DNA of 64,000 nt from positions 29,704,001 to 29,768,000 of the forward strand of contig JARDYH010000005.1 of NCBI GenBank assembly GCA_029215795.1. Direction: 5' to 3'. This DNA comes from Anniella stebbinsi (lineage: Eukaryota > Chordata > Lepidosauria > Squamata > Anniellidae). The notes under the pieces are model-generated. The model was not told the DNA's origin. It saw only the letters and a program-made list of their open reading frames with translations, and ran no database searches. A program made the translations under genes and the position numbers. Within the stretch, counting starts at the first letter, position 1; the number at the start of each line of letters is the position of its first letter. Below, piece after piece: positions 24,191 to 34,556 of the stretch.

Positions 24191-25183
24191 CTTAAAACCC
24201 CTCCCAATTCCAGGAGAACTGCCAAAATGAACTATGGCAGATTATTTAAATTACTAGAGGAGGTGGATAAAGGCAACAATGATAACAAAGATAATAAAAC
24301 ACTGGACGCATCACGTTCTGGCAGAAAGAGGAAAGAGAGTACGCTCAATGGAGCTGGCCAGGATCCAACTTTAAACAAAAATCATTCAAAGATGGTTGTT
24401 CCGATGGCCAGACCTCCTAAGGAACTGGGCAAAGGGAGGCAACTGCAGCTTGTGAGAGAGGCCCTGGTGTTTTCGAACTATCCCAAACCTATCTGGAAGC
24501 TGTCGCAAAGAGAGTGCAAGGAATATTTTGCCTCAGTGATAGCTCACGCAACAAATGTACAACTGTGTCTTGCCTCAGTGATACATGTGGAGTATATTTA
24601 TTATAACCGTTGCACTGTCTGTGCTATAGTAACATTGGGGTCTCCTAAAGTTGCTGCACGTGTTTACGGACTGAGAAAGGCACTACAGACAGACGGGATT
24701 TGGGTTAGTAGATACTTTAGAGACCTGGCTCCCCCGTCTCCGCTTGGACCAGCACGTTGGGTTGGATCTACCTATTATGCATCTCAGGTTGAGAATTGGA
24801 CAGATTTAAATGGTCCTGTAGTTACAACTTTCTCAGAAGGGACAGGCTGTAAGAACGGAGAGGACCTGACCCAATTCAAATTAACTGAGGATCAAGGCCC
24901 CCTTATAGATGGTCCAATATCTGGGGAGTTCACGCTAGAAGAACTTACGCTGCTGGACAGTTTCACTGCCCTTCCAGATCGCGAAAAGCAGGTGATTATA
25001 GTAAGACTCACAACTCTCAGGGAAATCCTAATTTCTAAAATCCAATATATTAACACCCCACTTATGGAAACGAGACCAGAGCCCACGAATTTAAATATGA
25101 GGACGAGTCTACTAGTTAATGAGGAGCTGGACCCAATTGGGGGCAAAGATCAACGGGGAGGAGATTTCCAACCCCTTTTCTAG
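24191..25183 (+). pseudogene. LINE ORF1, C-terminal part
   Basis: Open frame continuing ORF1 after the hAT; an internal Met is at 24227. It holds a compact region (residues WKLSQRECKEYFASVI and YNRCTVCAIVTLGSPKVAA) that looks like a small folded RNA-binding domain, possibly RRM-like, by analogy with other LINE ORF1 proteins. The role in RNP formation is inference. Confidence 0.5.
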
Positions 25184-25479
25184 AAGGGAGGAATTGCCTT
25201 GAGCCCTAAAATAATAGTATCCAACTCTATACATAGAACTCAAATTCCAGTCATTACCAGCAAGGAGGGACAGGGGGCCCTCTCAGCCAACTCTAAAATA
25301 AACAATAGTAAGAAGTTAACTTTGGAAGAGGAAACCTCTAGGACAGGTGAGGATCCTAAAGAACAAATGAGTCTACTCCCCAAGCCCACTAACGGATGTA
25401 TTTGTGACAACTTGGAAGGGCAGATTGACTCAATAGTAGAGCTAGTCTGACTAAAGCATAAGAAAATCAATCCACCTTT

Positions 25480-26511
25480 AAAATTTCTATCATGGAATAT
25501 CGCGGGATGGGGTTCAAAGTCCAGGTCTCAAAGTATCCTTGAATATCTGTACAAGTTTGACATCATTTTTCTTCAAGAAACATGGTGTCGAGACCCAACA
25601 GGTGAATGGGTTCAGTACATACTCTATTCCCGCAATTCCCAATAGAGGTAAGGGCAGAGATAGTCAGGGGCTTGCCTTATTGATCTCAACATCTCTCAAT
25701 GTCAGTATAACAGAGACTGTCAACTGTGATACCTCAAAACAAGCCCTAGTCCTAGACCTAAAAATCCCTAAACTAACCCTACTGCTTTTTAATGTGTACC
25801 ATTTACCTCCATCATCTAATCTATCGTCTGCGATAAGCTGGCTTAAACTCGAGTGTTATTTCTCCGAGCAAGTAGCCAAGCACCCACATGCATATCCTAT
25901 CTTGGCGGGTGATTTTAATGCAAGATCTGACACTTATATGGTAGATCCATCAACTCCAAAGGGCAAGCCTTTAATAGGGAAAGATTCCTTTCAAGCGAAC
26001 ATTCGACATTCAAAAGACCTTTTTATTAACTCTGCAGGTCAACGTTTGCTTCAATTTGTGTACAATAATGATCTGACCATTTTTAATGGACGTGCTAATT
26101 ATGACAGATGGGACGAGTTCACTCACACTTCTTCCAGAGGGTCGAGTGTGATCGATTATGTAATAATTCATGGATATCAAAGAGACTTCGGGATGCAGTT
26201 TCCTGGTTGCTAATCGCCTCGAAAGTGACCATCTACCCCTGGAATTCTGGCTGTCAATCCCTGGGCTTTCCCCAAACGTGGCTCACAACCCTTTACTCTC
26301 CAGTAACTCAAGAACAGTCAGATGGAATAACGAACTGGCAAAGCTCTTTACCCATCTGACTAGCTCCTCAATTCATATAATAACCTTAGAACAAAATATA
26401 GTTAACTTTCCCCCTGAATTGAGAATCTCAGCATTTGAGGAGTTGGTGCAAAGTCTAGGTAAGCTCCTCCAAAGTAACTATGAGATGGGTATTGTAAAAA
26501 TCTCCCAGTAA
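25480..26511 (+). pseudogene. LINE ORF2 endonuclease (EEP) domain, frameshifted
   Basis: Apurinic-type endonuclease that would nick the target. Motifs: SWNIAGWG near 25489, FLQETW (catalytic Glu) near 25569, GDFNARSD near 25910 and SDHLPLEF near 26224. They fall in different frames: the first pair, then 25600-26213, then 26170-26511, so at least two frameshifts have occurred. Inactive. Confidence 0.8.
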
Positions 26512-26514
26512 CAA

Positions 26515-27822
26515 TTGGTTTGACAAAGAATGCGTTGAGCTTAGGGAAAGGCTTAAGAATATCTATCGTTCCTATCGGAAGGATAACGAACGGAGACTTC
26601 CAAACAGGTTTTATGATCTAATGAAAAAATATAAGAAGACACTGAAACAGAAAAAGTGTAAGGCGGAGCGAGAAAACTGGCAATTATTAATCAGTGCTTC
26701 AGTTGCCAACAACAGTAGAACGTTCTGGCAACTAATCAACGGAACACTTAGAGGCAAGAACAGTCTTCCCGATTGTTGTATATCAGCTGATACTTGGGAA
26801 AATCACTATAGCAGGGCCCTTGGTGGCAGACAGATGCCTAATCAGGCTCCTATTCTGTCTTCGGGAATCCCAGAATGGCCTGACGTAGATTCCGCTACTA
26901 TCGAAGAGCTGTTAACACAGTTAAAGGTAGGCAAAGCTCCTGGCCCAGATGGGATTCTCCCAGAAATGCTAAAAAGTAATATTGCCTGGTGGACGCCAAT
27001 TCTAGTCTCCCTTTTTACAGCAATTAACAAATCTGGCCAGATACCTTCAGTTTGGCAAAGGACTGTTGTGGTACCTATATATAAAAAGGGCCCGAGAACG
27101 GACCCGCATAGTTATAGGCCAATTAGTCTTCTGTCTGTAATAGGGAAACTATATGCCAAAACAATAAGGACAAAATTGATCGATTGGGTCTGTGCCAATG
27201 ATATTGTGAGCCCTGAGCAAATTGGGTTCAAGGCAGGGTCTTCTACGAACGACCACTGCCTGGTCCTGTTGCTTTTATTGACCTTAAATCTGCCTTTGAT
27301 TCCATCTCCCGATCTCTATTATGGGATAAACTTGAACAGTTGTCTATAGAACCTAGACTGCTATTTCTGTTAAAATCGCTGCATTACAATACATCTGCTC
27401 AGGTTAGGTGTAGCAGGTCTGGTCATCTCACCAACGAATTCAGCACCTCTCGGAGAGTTGGACAGGGCTGTGTGTTAGCACCAAGCCTGTTTAATTTATA
27501 TCTGGCTGATCTGCCTTCCTTCCTGGAACCAATACAATCCCACCCTCCCAAGATTGGCTCACAGAAGGTGAACATACTTCTCTATGTAGACGACGCAGTA
27601 CTGATCTCTCAGACCCGTCTTGGTCTAAAGAGGTTATTAAATGGATTCGCGAAGCACTGTGTTAGAGATAGACTAACAATCAACTATCAGAAATCTAAAG
27701 TTCTCATCTTTGCGAAGAGTAAAGTTAGATTCCCCTGGTCCATGGGAGGTAGCAGAATTGAGCAGGTCGACTCTGGCCTCCTCCACACGAGACGTTTAAT
27801 GAGCCTTGAAGGCTCATTATAA
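26515..27822 (+). pseudogene. LINE ORF2 reverse transcriptase domain, broken
   Basis: RT blocks in order: LKVGKAPGPDGILPEML near 26922-26972, VVVPIYKKGPRTDPHSYRPI near 27067-27125, EQIGFKAGSS near 27217, RVGQGCVLAPSLFNLYLADL near 27457, and catalytic YVDD at 27583-27594. A frame change occurs near 27285-27345. The domain is interrupted after DS by the MITE at 27775 and resumes as YKYLGIWF at about 28134. Confidence 0.85.
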
Positions 27823-28126
27823 ATTTTACCTACACACGAGCGGAGCGCAAAACGGGCGTACAGGCGCGTTATCTCCCCGATAATGCGCATTTTCGAACGC
27901 GCGTTAAATAGCGACTTTTATTTTGCTCCGGCCGTTAAAGCGCATTTTCGCTGTGTGAACAAGCGATTATGCGCATTAACTACCTGTAAAGTGCTTTTTG
28001 GGCATCTTTTAATGCGCTTCGCCGCTTCTCGCCGCCTCCCGTGCAGAGGGATTAGGCGTAAATGCGCCTCCGCGAAAATGCGCATAATCCCCGAACCGGG
28101 CGCAAAAGCGCATCCTTGTGGAGGGG
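27775..28126. mobile_element. hAT-like MITE (family M3) nested in LINE RT
   Basis: About 352 bp with ends GGCCTCCTCCACACG and CTTGTGGAGGGG, the interior full of TTAATGCGC/GCGCATTA motifs in both orientations. It splits the LINE RT frame between Ser and Tyr codons; a short duplicated CTCT lies at the borders. Same family as 36698, 38207, 45753 and 46805. Confidence 0.85.
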
Positions 28127-29116
28127 GCCTCTTACAAATATCTGGGTATCTGGTTTCAGGGGAACTTAAAATGGAATGCGCATGGCAAATACCTCAAGGC
28201 CAAAGCTGAACAGACTATTGGAGCTCTCTCCCGTTTTTTTCATCAAAAAGGGGGCAACTATGTACCAGCAGCCATCAAGGTATATAAAGCTAAAATGGTG
28301 CCCCAGGCTTTGTTTGGGGGCCCTGTTTGGTTTCCGCTTTCAAGAATTCCATTGGAAGGCTTACAGTCCACTTTTTTGAGGCTAATTTTGGGAGCTCCAA
28401 GATGTGTGTCTGGTCCAGTGCTCAATTTGGAGGTCGGCCTGAGATCCCTGAATAGTGTGGCCTGGAATTTAACCCTGCAGTTCTGGTTGCATCAATACCA
28501 TGCTATGACATATAATTCCCTGGTAACTCAGGTCCTGCTAGATTCCTATGAGTCTCCCTGGTCCAAAGCAATAATACGGAGGGTCACCACTCTAGGGCTA
28601 AATCTCCCACTCCTGTTTCTGTCTGAACCAGGTCAAGCAAAATTAACCTTCAAATGGAGACTCGTGGATATCGATCTCCAGGAGATGCGGGGTGCAGCAG
28701 TGGGCTCTTGCTCCCCTGCTGCATTGGGCTTGTTAGATCATGCTGGAAAAGGGGAAACTGTGTACCTAGAATGGCTATTTGTTCCAAAATATAGGACGGC
28801 CTTTACCCTGGGTAGATTTAACGCCCTCCCTTCCAAATTGCTGGAAGGTAGATATAAAAAAGTACCAGTGGAGAATAGATGCTGCCCTTGCAACAATTCC
28901 GAGGTAGAAACAGTTACACACGTGCTTCTTTGTTGTGATTTCTACCAAGGTATCAGAGATGACTTGTTGCGACCAATTCTCCAGGGTTTCCCTGGCCATT
29001 CTAAAGAGTTTCTGACTATCGTACTTTTACAGGCCAAAGATAAAATAGTTACAACTCAAGTTGCAAAGTTCTTACATCTTACCATTTGTTATAGAGCTCA
29101 ATTGGTGGGTATTTGA
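28127..29116 (+). pseudogene. LINE ORF2 C-terminal region
   Basis: Open over about 330 codons. Starts YKYLGIWFQGNLKW, a block found after the RT thumb in I/Jockey-group LINEs. Near the end it has a Cys/His cluster CCPCNNSEVETVTHVLLCC (about 28879-28935), a probable zinc-binding nucleic-acid motif. It stops at 29114-29116, about 80 bp before the AAT tail. Confidence 0.75.
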
Positions 29117-29199
29117 TGTGTACGATCTGTACTGTTTACGAACTGATAATATTGTATATGTATATCTCTTGGACTATTGTCTATTGATTTTTTAAAATA

Positions 29200-29228
<29 letters not shown>

Positions 29229-29231
<3 letters not shown>

Positions 29232-29600
29232 CAAAATACATAAAAACAGTTAAAATGTTAAAAGCAATAATAACATAAACACAATAAATATCAATGAAAA
29301 ATAATAAAAGCCAGCAATAAAATCTGCAACAACAATGGCTATAGCAGGAACAATGAGAAACTCACGGTAAAATAACATGTTTTCAAGGCCTTCTTAAAAG
29401 CTTGCAAGGATGGTGCATGGCGGACTCCAATGGGAGCTTGTTCCAAAGGTATGGGGCCACTGCAGAAAAGGCTCTCTCATGTGTGATCACCCACCTAATT
29501 GCTCTCACAATGAGCTTTTTCACAATGACGTGGTGAACTTTTTCAAACTGCGGAATGTGGCCATTCTAGCTGTAGAATAGGAAGGATGTGTAGAGAGACA
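29229..29600 (-). repeat. L2 3'-ORF fragment, antisense
   Basis: On the minus strand it reads an L2-type terminus (ERAFSAVAPYLWNKLPLE). Matched at 56945-57320 in block B. Confidence 0.65.
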
Positions 29601-29877
29601 TACACTGCCCCCAGTGGGATGAGTTGTACTTAAACCCCACTGAACATAATGGGAGAGATTAAAAGGTTCAAGTAGCTTAAGCCCATTTCATTTCAACAGG
29701 AGTTCAGAGCAGCTACCTTTCTCTGAATAAGGCCCCCTGGCTTCCTTTCTGCTGCCTCCCTTGCTACCACTCAGCTAGGGTGGTTGTGGTGGTGGTGGTT
29801 TCCTTTTAGGTAAATGAACAGCAGCATGCTCTAACTTCGCTCACCATGACCTGTTCCTCTATGTCATGTTTTTGCAG

Positions 29878-30072
29878 GTGTTCTGGGTGGGTCCCTTGGC
29901 AGGTGCTGTCGTGGCCACTGTGCTTTATAACTTCGTCCTTTACTACGACCCAAAGACATTTGCGCAACGACTGGCTATTCTCAAGGGCAGCTACAACTCG
30001 GAAGAGCTGGGGAAGGCGGTTGAACAGAAGACGGATACCATTTCATTGCCCAGTCTTGTACACAGGCTGTAG
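29878..30072 (+). CDS. AQP6: AQP6-like copy A, coding exon 4 (residues 201-264)
   Basis: Acceptor TTTTTGCAG, 64 codons and stop TAG at 30070-30072. Encodes TM6 (VFWVGPLAGAVVATVLYNFV) and a cytoplasmic tail that includes KTFAQRLAILKGSYN and ends SLVHRL. The tail lacks the Arg-Arg-X-Ser PKA site that controls AQP2 trafficking. Protein-identical to copy B exon 4, and the surrounding 950 bp differ at only about one base that I saw, in contrast to other exons. Two truncated tandem copies follow. Confidence 0.93.
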   Translation: MFWVGPLAGAVVATVLYNFVLYYDPKTFAQRLAILKGSYNSEELGKAVEQKTDTISLPSLVHRL

Positions 30073-30556
30073 CCTCCGAGTCTCCTATGGGAGCGCTTCT
30101 GCCGTTTTAGGATGGGCTCAGCAAGAGATGCTCCAAGGGCTACCTATCAGCAAGCATTGTTCAACAATTCCGTCTTTTTTTCCATAACAGACGTGGTGGG
30201 AAAGAACGGGATGGCTACAAATGGAGGACATTGTTGTGGGGACCCCGGTTAAATTTAATGACCGAGGCGTACCAATTACACATCTGGAGACCCCCTGAAC
30301 CTGTGGATGGGTCATTCCAGCATTGGCCACTAGAGGGCCCCAAGTGCCTTTTCTCTGAAGTCTGCGGCTTCAAGCAAGTGTACATATAGGCATATTCGTA
30401 GGAAAGTGCCAAATTTGCAACAGAGTCTTTTAGCCTGAGGAACCCCAGGCAGTAGGAGCTTATACACAGTGCCATGAGGCCATGGGTTGCTCTGAGATGC
30501 TGCACAGATGTGTAGCCCTCTAACGCCCTCTACGTTGGAGACTGACCTTACTATAG

Positions 30557-30711
30557 CTGTGCTTTATAACTTCGTCCTTTACTACGACCCAAAGACATTT
30601 GCGCAACGACTGGTTATTCTCAAGGGCAGCTACAACTCGGAAGAGCTGGGGAAGGCGGTTGAACAGAAGACGGATACCATTTCATTGCCCAGTCTTGTAC
30701 ACAGGCTGTAG
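30557..30711 (+). pseudogene. Truncated AQP6 exon 4, second tandem copy
   Basis: Carries the last 50 codons of exon 4 and its stop (TAG at 30709-30711) but lacks the first 40 bp with the splice acceptor and start of TM6. One base differs from unit 1 (Ala to Val in RLVIL). A TATAG before it would be a weak acceptor and in the wrong phase for exon 3, so I do not expect it to be used. Confidence 0.9.
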
Positions 30712-31195
30712 CCTCCGAGTCTCCTATGGGAGCGCTTCTGCCGTTTTAGGATGGGCTCAGCAAGAGATGCTCCAAGGGCTACCTATCAGCAAGCATTGTT
30801 CAACAATTCCGTCTTTTTTTCCATAACAGACGTGGTGGGAAAGAACGGGATGGCTACAAATGGAGGACATTGTTGTGGGGACCCCGGTTAAATTTAATGA
30901 CCGAGGCGTACCAATTACACATCTGGAGACCCCCTGAACCTGTGGATGGGTCATTCCAGCATTGGCCACTAGAGGGCCCCAAGTGCCTTTTCTCTGAAGT
31001 CTGCGGCTTCAAGCAAGTGTACATATAGGCATATTCGTAGGAAAGTGCCAAATTTGCAACAGAGTCTTTTAGCCTGAGGAACCCCAGGCAGTAGGAGCTT
31101 ATACACAGTGCCATGAGGCCATGGGTTGCTCTGAGATGCTGCACAGATGTGTAGCCCTCTAACGCCCTCTACGTTGGAGACTGACCTTACTATAG

Positions 31196-31350
31196 CTGTG
31201 CTTTATAACTTCGTCCTTTACTACGACCCAAAGACATTTGCGCAACGACTGGCTATTCTCAAGGGCAGCTACAACTCGGAAGAGCTGGGGAAGGCGGTTG
31301 AACAGAAGACGGATACCATTTCATTGCCCAGTCTTGTACACAGGCTGTAG
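31196..31350 (+). pseudogene. Truncated AQP6 exon 4, third tandem copy
   Basis: Same truncated exon as the second copy, with the RLAIL reading restored and the stop at 31348-31350. It lacks the acceptor and the TM6 start. Confidence 0.9.
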
Positions 31351-31707
31351 CCTCCGAGTCTCCTATGGGAGCGCTTCTGCCGTTTTAGGATGGGCTCAGC
31401 AAGAGATGCTCCAAGGGCTACCTATCAGCAAGCATTGTTCAACAATTCCGTCTTTTTTTCCATAACAGACGTGGTGGGAAAGAACGGGATGGCTACAAAT
31501 GGAGGACATTGTTGTGGGGACCCCGGTTAAATTTAATGACCGAGGCGTACCAATTACACATCTGGAGACCCCCTGAACTTGTGGATAGGTCATTCCAGCA
31601 CTGGCCACTAGTGGGACCCAAGTGCCTTTTCGCTGAAGTCTGCAGCTTCAAGCAAGTGGTTATACATATAGGCATATGCATAGGGAAAGGCCACATTTGC
31701 AACAAAG

Positions 31708-31855
31708 AGCCTATCTACACACGCAGGATAAAGCACTTTGAAAATGTTTTGAAAACTGTATATGGCGGGTGTCCTGGGCCCCAACAGTTCTCAAAACTGT
31801 TATAAACCATTTCAAACTGTTTAAACCATTTTAAACTATTAGTGTAGATAGGCTC
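31708..31855. mobile_element. Hairpin MITE with GAGCCTATCTACAC TIRs
   Basis: About 148 bp, ends GAGCCTATCTACAC and GTGTAGATAGGCTC, with a core GGGTGTCCTGGGCCCC shared (inverted) with the 1387-1536 element. Inserted only in unit 3 of the triplication; units 1 and 2 show the empty site GCAACAGAGTC. Confidence 0.85.
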
Positions 31856-32042
31856 AGAGTCTTTTAGCCTGAGGAATACCAGGCAGTAGGAGCTTATTCA
31901 AAGTGCCATAAGGCCATGGGTTGCTCTGAGATGCTGCACAGATGTGTAGCCCTCTAACGCCCTCGATGGTGGAGAGTGACCTCACTGTAGCTGAGAGTTA
32001 TTATGACATAGGGGCTATCTAAACGTTGCCTTTGCCCCACTA

Positions 32043-32425
32043 GTTCAAGAATGATTATCCTGGAATAAGCAGGCCCTAAGTCCACAGCTCATATATCACT
32101 CAGCCCTCGTACTTTATAAGCAACTGATTTTAATTAAGACAGACCCCAACAAGAATTGAGTCTTGTTTGTGTACTTCTAATTAATGCATCATCCATTCAT
32201 CCATGTGCCCGGCCTCGAAACTCTGTCCCTCTCTGCACCCATTTTCTAGTTCCCTGGAATTCTGGCCTGGATCAAGGTTTAGGAAGCTGGAAAATTGGCA
32301 TGGGGGGATGTCTGCTTGTGCCCTTCAATTCCTTAAAGCAAGACAGTGATTTCTGGGCACAATGAACCTCATTTTGAAGGCTCAACCCCAGTTGTGCCGG
32401 GTAGAAGGCATGAGGATCCCCTTAC
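32043..32425. other. Sequence between block A and the AQP pseudogene
   Basis: Homology with block B stops here. I searched by eye for a minus-strand aquaporin last exon (TTCTGG...GGTCC type) and found none, so the pseudogene lacks exon 4 in place. Confidence 0.45.
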
Positions 32426-32506
32426 CCAATGATCCTGATAGTTTTCCATTATGATGGCAGGGCCAAAAGACCGTGCGGGGTTCATGGAGCAGCCAGTGAA
32501 ATAGAT
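32426..32506 (-). pseudogene. AQP5/AQP2-like pseudogene, exon 3
   Basis: Minus strand, exactly 81 bp, acceptor TATGTTCCAG and donor GTAAGG intact. Reads [18 protein letters not shown] on to HW, a fully conserved loop E with the second NPA and filter Arg, and keeps the Gly that AQP6-like A and B have changed to Ser. The wording ([17 protein letters not shown]) is shared by AQP5 and AQP6 orthologues; with exon 2 it best fits AQP5-like. Its partner exon 2 is broken, and no exon 4 or exon 1 was found, so the locus is dead even though this exon is intact. Confidence 0.9.
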
Positions 32507-34556
32507 CTGGAACATAATAAAGACATATAAATGTCCTCAGTCCAGGAACATATGCTGCTATCAAATGGCTGGAAAATGGGCAAAAATGTATTGAATGGCT
32601 ATGAAGCTGAGAAACGACATTCTCCTTCCTTTTCAGCAAAAATAGTTCTCTCCATTCTGGTCCAAAGTTGCTTCTGAAGAAGGCAGGAATGGAACCACCA
32701 TGTAGATGGGGTACTTATAGTGCAATCCTAGACATGTCAACTCAAAAGAAAGTCCCATTGAGTTCAATGAGGTTTACCCATAGCTAAGTGGGTATAGGAT
32801 TGCAGCTTTAGTGGTTCACTTAGGGCCAGTCTAAATGTTCTGCAAATTGCCCTCTTAGCAGATGGCCTTATTTATTTGGGCGGAAGCATGTGCAGCCCTG
32901 ATTCAGATCAGGATCGGGGAGATTCAGGAGGGGAGATTTAAACTTCCGCCCTCCTGTTTTTGTTCTGAAGCTCCACACACACGTTTGAAGTATGTATTTG
33001 TGTAAGGGAGGAACCATCTCCAATAGAAGCAATAGGGTCATTTTTGTCTTTTTTTTTAACCACCTCATCCCCGCTTGCAGAAATATAGTCTCCATTCTCC
33101 TCCCCCGCCCCACACAAGGAGTTAGAAATTTGTATTCCTTGTAGTCATGTGATTCAATCCCCAAGTTCTCCTTATCTCTAATTCCTAGAGAAGCAATATA
33201 CTGTCCCTTCCTCTCCATGATGTGTAGAAGCACTCTGGAAATAGGATAATATTCACATGAAGGAAAAGTATTTGGATATAACAGTGTGTACCCTATTTTA
33301 AAAAAGAGCTTGGACTATTGGTTCTTCTTTCTCCCTTTAACTCCTTTGATGATTCATGTTTACCTGCAGTGTTACTTTCCAGTGGTATCAGACCACACCA
33401 GTAAAAATATTTATTTTGTTTATTTTATGTTTGTCCCACCCTTCTGTAGAAAGAGTCCAGAACGCCTAACAACGTATACCTGCCACATAAAGATATGTGT
33501 GAAGGAACCAGGTCACTGGTCCTACACACTTAGAGCTCCCTCAGACGAGCGTTTTATTGCATGCTCGCTACTGGGCACTCACGGATTTTTGCGGGTCCCT
33601 CGCACTACGTCATCTGCCTCCCGTGTGCCTCCCACGCCCCTCCCGCCCTTTCTAGCCTTCTTTGTGTCACAAAAAACCACCTCAGTAAGTCCGACTTATT
33701 TTTAAAGATGGAAGTTGCCGCTATCTCCTGCTGTGGGCAGGAGAAGCAGCAGGATCGAAACGGCCCGCTGAATGGGCCATGCGCACATTGGTTACTTCCT
33801 CTTTCAAAAGAGGAAGTAATGAGGGACAAACGTACAGGCGGAGAAGTGACGGTAAGCAAACACGATTTTCTCCCATGTGATGACGCTCAAAGTTCCTCCA
33901 TACACATATTACTGGAGGGGAAAAGGCTAAGTGCAAATTGACTTTCCATATTGTGAAAAACACCACATTGCTTTATATGCTGATTCCCTCAAAATCCCTC
34001 AGCATTGCTGCTGCGAGGTGGAATCAAGAAAGCTAGATGGCAAGAGGGAGCACTGGCTATCCAGACAGGAAAAACCTCAGCGCTGGCAGCCGTTTGGTTT
34101 GCCAAGCACGCACGCACGCACGCCCCCTGCCCTGTCTTCCTGGGCTTACCCTGCATTGGGATTTGCCACTAGGAATGTGCCGCCACCACCCCTGAGCTGA
34201 AGCCACCAGAGACAGTCAAAAGAAACAACGTGATGGCATCGGAGGAACTGGAAAAGTTGTTGTAAGATGACACTGTGAAAAAGCGCAATTTCGTGGGTAA
34301 AAGCCCAATGTGGCTGCGAGTTGGTGGCTGCATCATATAAACAGCGCACTGGTACTGCACTGCCACTACGGGGTTAATAGGAAATATAAACACCCCCTTG
34401 GAGCAGCTAAGAATAGGTCCAATAGCACTCCTTCTCTGGTTGCTATAGCACCCCCTGCTGGAAATGGCTGGAAAAGGACTGCTGCTCATCCATCCAAGAA
34501 TCACCCCCTGTACCTTTTTTTCTTCATCTTTGCATCTCTGGGATAACAATACTCAT
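32507..34556. other. Relict intron of the AQP5-like pseudogene
   Basis: About 2 kb without a recognised exon. It includes a degraded TIR element starting near 33541 (TCAGACGAGCGTTTTATTGC) whose end resembles, in inverse, the right end of the MITE at 60127-60425. An ACGC repeat occurs at 34108-34121. ORFs here show no family resemblance. Confidence 0.45.

Larger units (their letters stand above)
21237..29228 (+). mobile_element. Near full-length non-LTR retrotransposon (I/Jockey-group, possibly Vingi-like), copy A only
   Basis: A two-ORF LINE with APE-type endonuclease and reverse transcriptase, ending in an AAT repeat tail (about 29196-29228). It is absent from block B, where the flanks are nearly joined at about 56925-56950. 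Discounting a nested hAT (22135-24190) and a MITE (27775-28126) leaves about 5.6 kb. Several frameshifts and stops make it inactive. Clade assignment is tentative: EEP plus RT plus a C-terminal Cys-rich motif (CCPCNNSEVETVTHVLLCC) fits Vingi or another I/Jockey-group lineage better than L2 or CR1. Confidence 0.8.
17954..29877 (+). other. Intron 3 of AQP6-like copy A
   Basis: About 11.9 kb, from donor GTAAAAC to acceptor TTTTTGCAG. Two thirds of it is one LINE with nested insertions (21237-29228). Block B has the same intron at about 4.4 kb without that LINE. Other contents are listed separately. Confidence 0.75.
7884..30072 (+). other. AQP6: AQP6-like aquaporin gene, copy A (coding span, four exons)
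   Basis: Coding exons are 7884-8243, 15275-15433, 17873-17953 and 29878-30072, all phase 0 with GT-AG introns, for a 264-residue six-helix aquaporin. Exon sizes match the mammalian AQP2/5/6 pattern (360, about 159-165, 81, last exon). Subfamily evidence: helix 2 reads [13 protein letters not shown], with Asn where AQP0, 1, 2, 4 and 5 have Gly. In mammalian AQP6 this Asn is known to underlie anion permeability. Exon 2 begins its conserved part [10 protein letters not shown] and the last helix is followed by KTFAQRLAIL, both typical AQP6 wording. Pore residues are F48, H170, C179 and R185. Oddities: Asp166 in TM5 and Ser178 in place of the usual Gly in loop E. The frame is intact, but Asp166 makes function uncertain. 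Confidence 0.88.
29918..31992 (+). repeat. Tandem triplication of the exon-4 region, 639-bp unit
   Basis: Units start at 29918, 30557 and 31196 (spacing exactly 639), each opening with CTGTGCTTTATAAC. The CTGTG at each junction is shared by exon 4 and by the sequence after the unit, a 5-bp microhomology. Units 1 and 2 are nearly identical to each other and to block B (57654-58290). Unit 3 diverges in its last 400 bp and has an extra MITE, so its distal part is the original A sequence. Block B has one unit. Confidence 0.95.
3386..32042. repeat. Segmental duplication block A
   Basis: Collinear with about 37349-58342 (block B). The left boundary is where A and B both begin reading ATCAAGATTGTGTAG. 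The right boundary is after the shared AAACGTTGCCTTTGCCCCAC. It contains the whole AQP6-like copy A. The length difference between blocks comes from copy-specific transposon insertions and some deletions in B, for example the B equivalents of 16227-16435 and about 17005-17670. Confidence 0.85.

Noticed and set aside
30557..31350. The two extra exon-4 copies as alternative last exons
   Set aside because: Both lack the acceptor and first 40 bp; the nearest AG would join exon 3 in the wrong phase.
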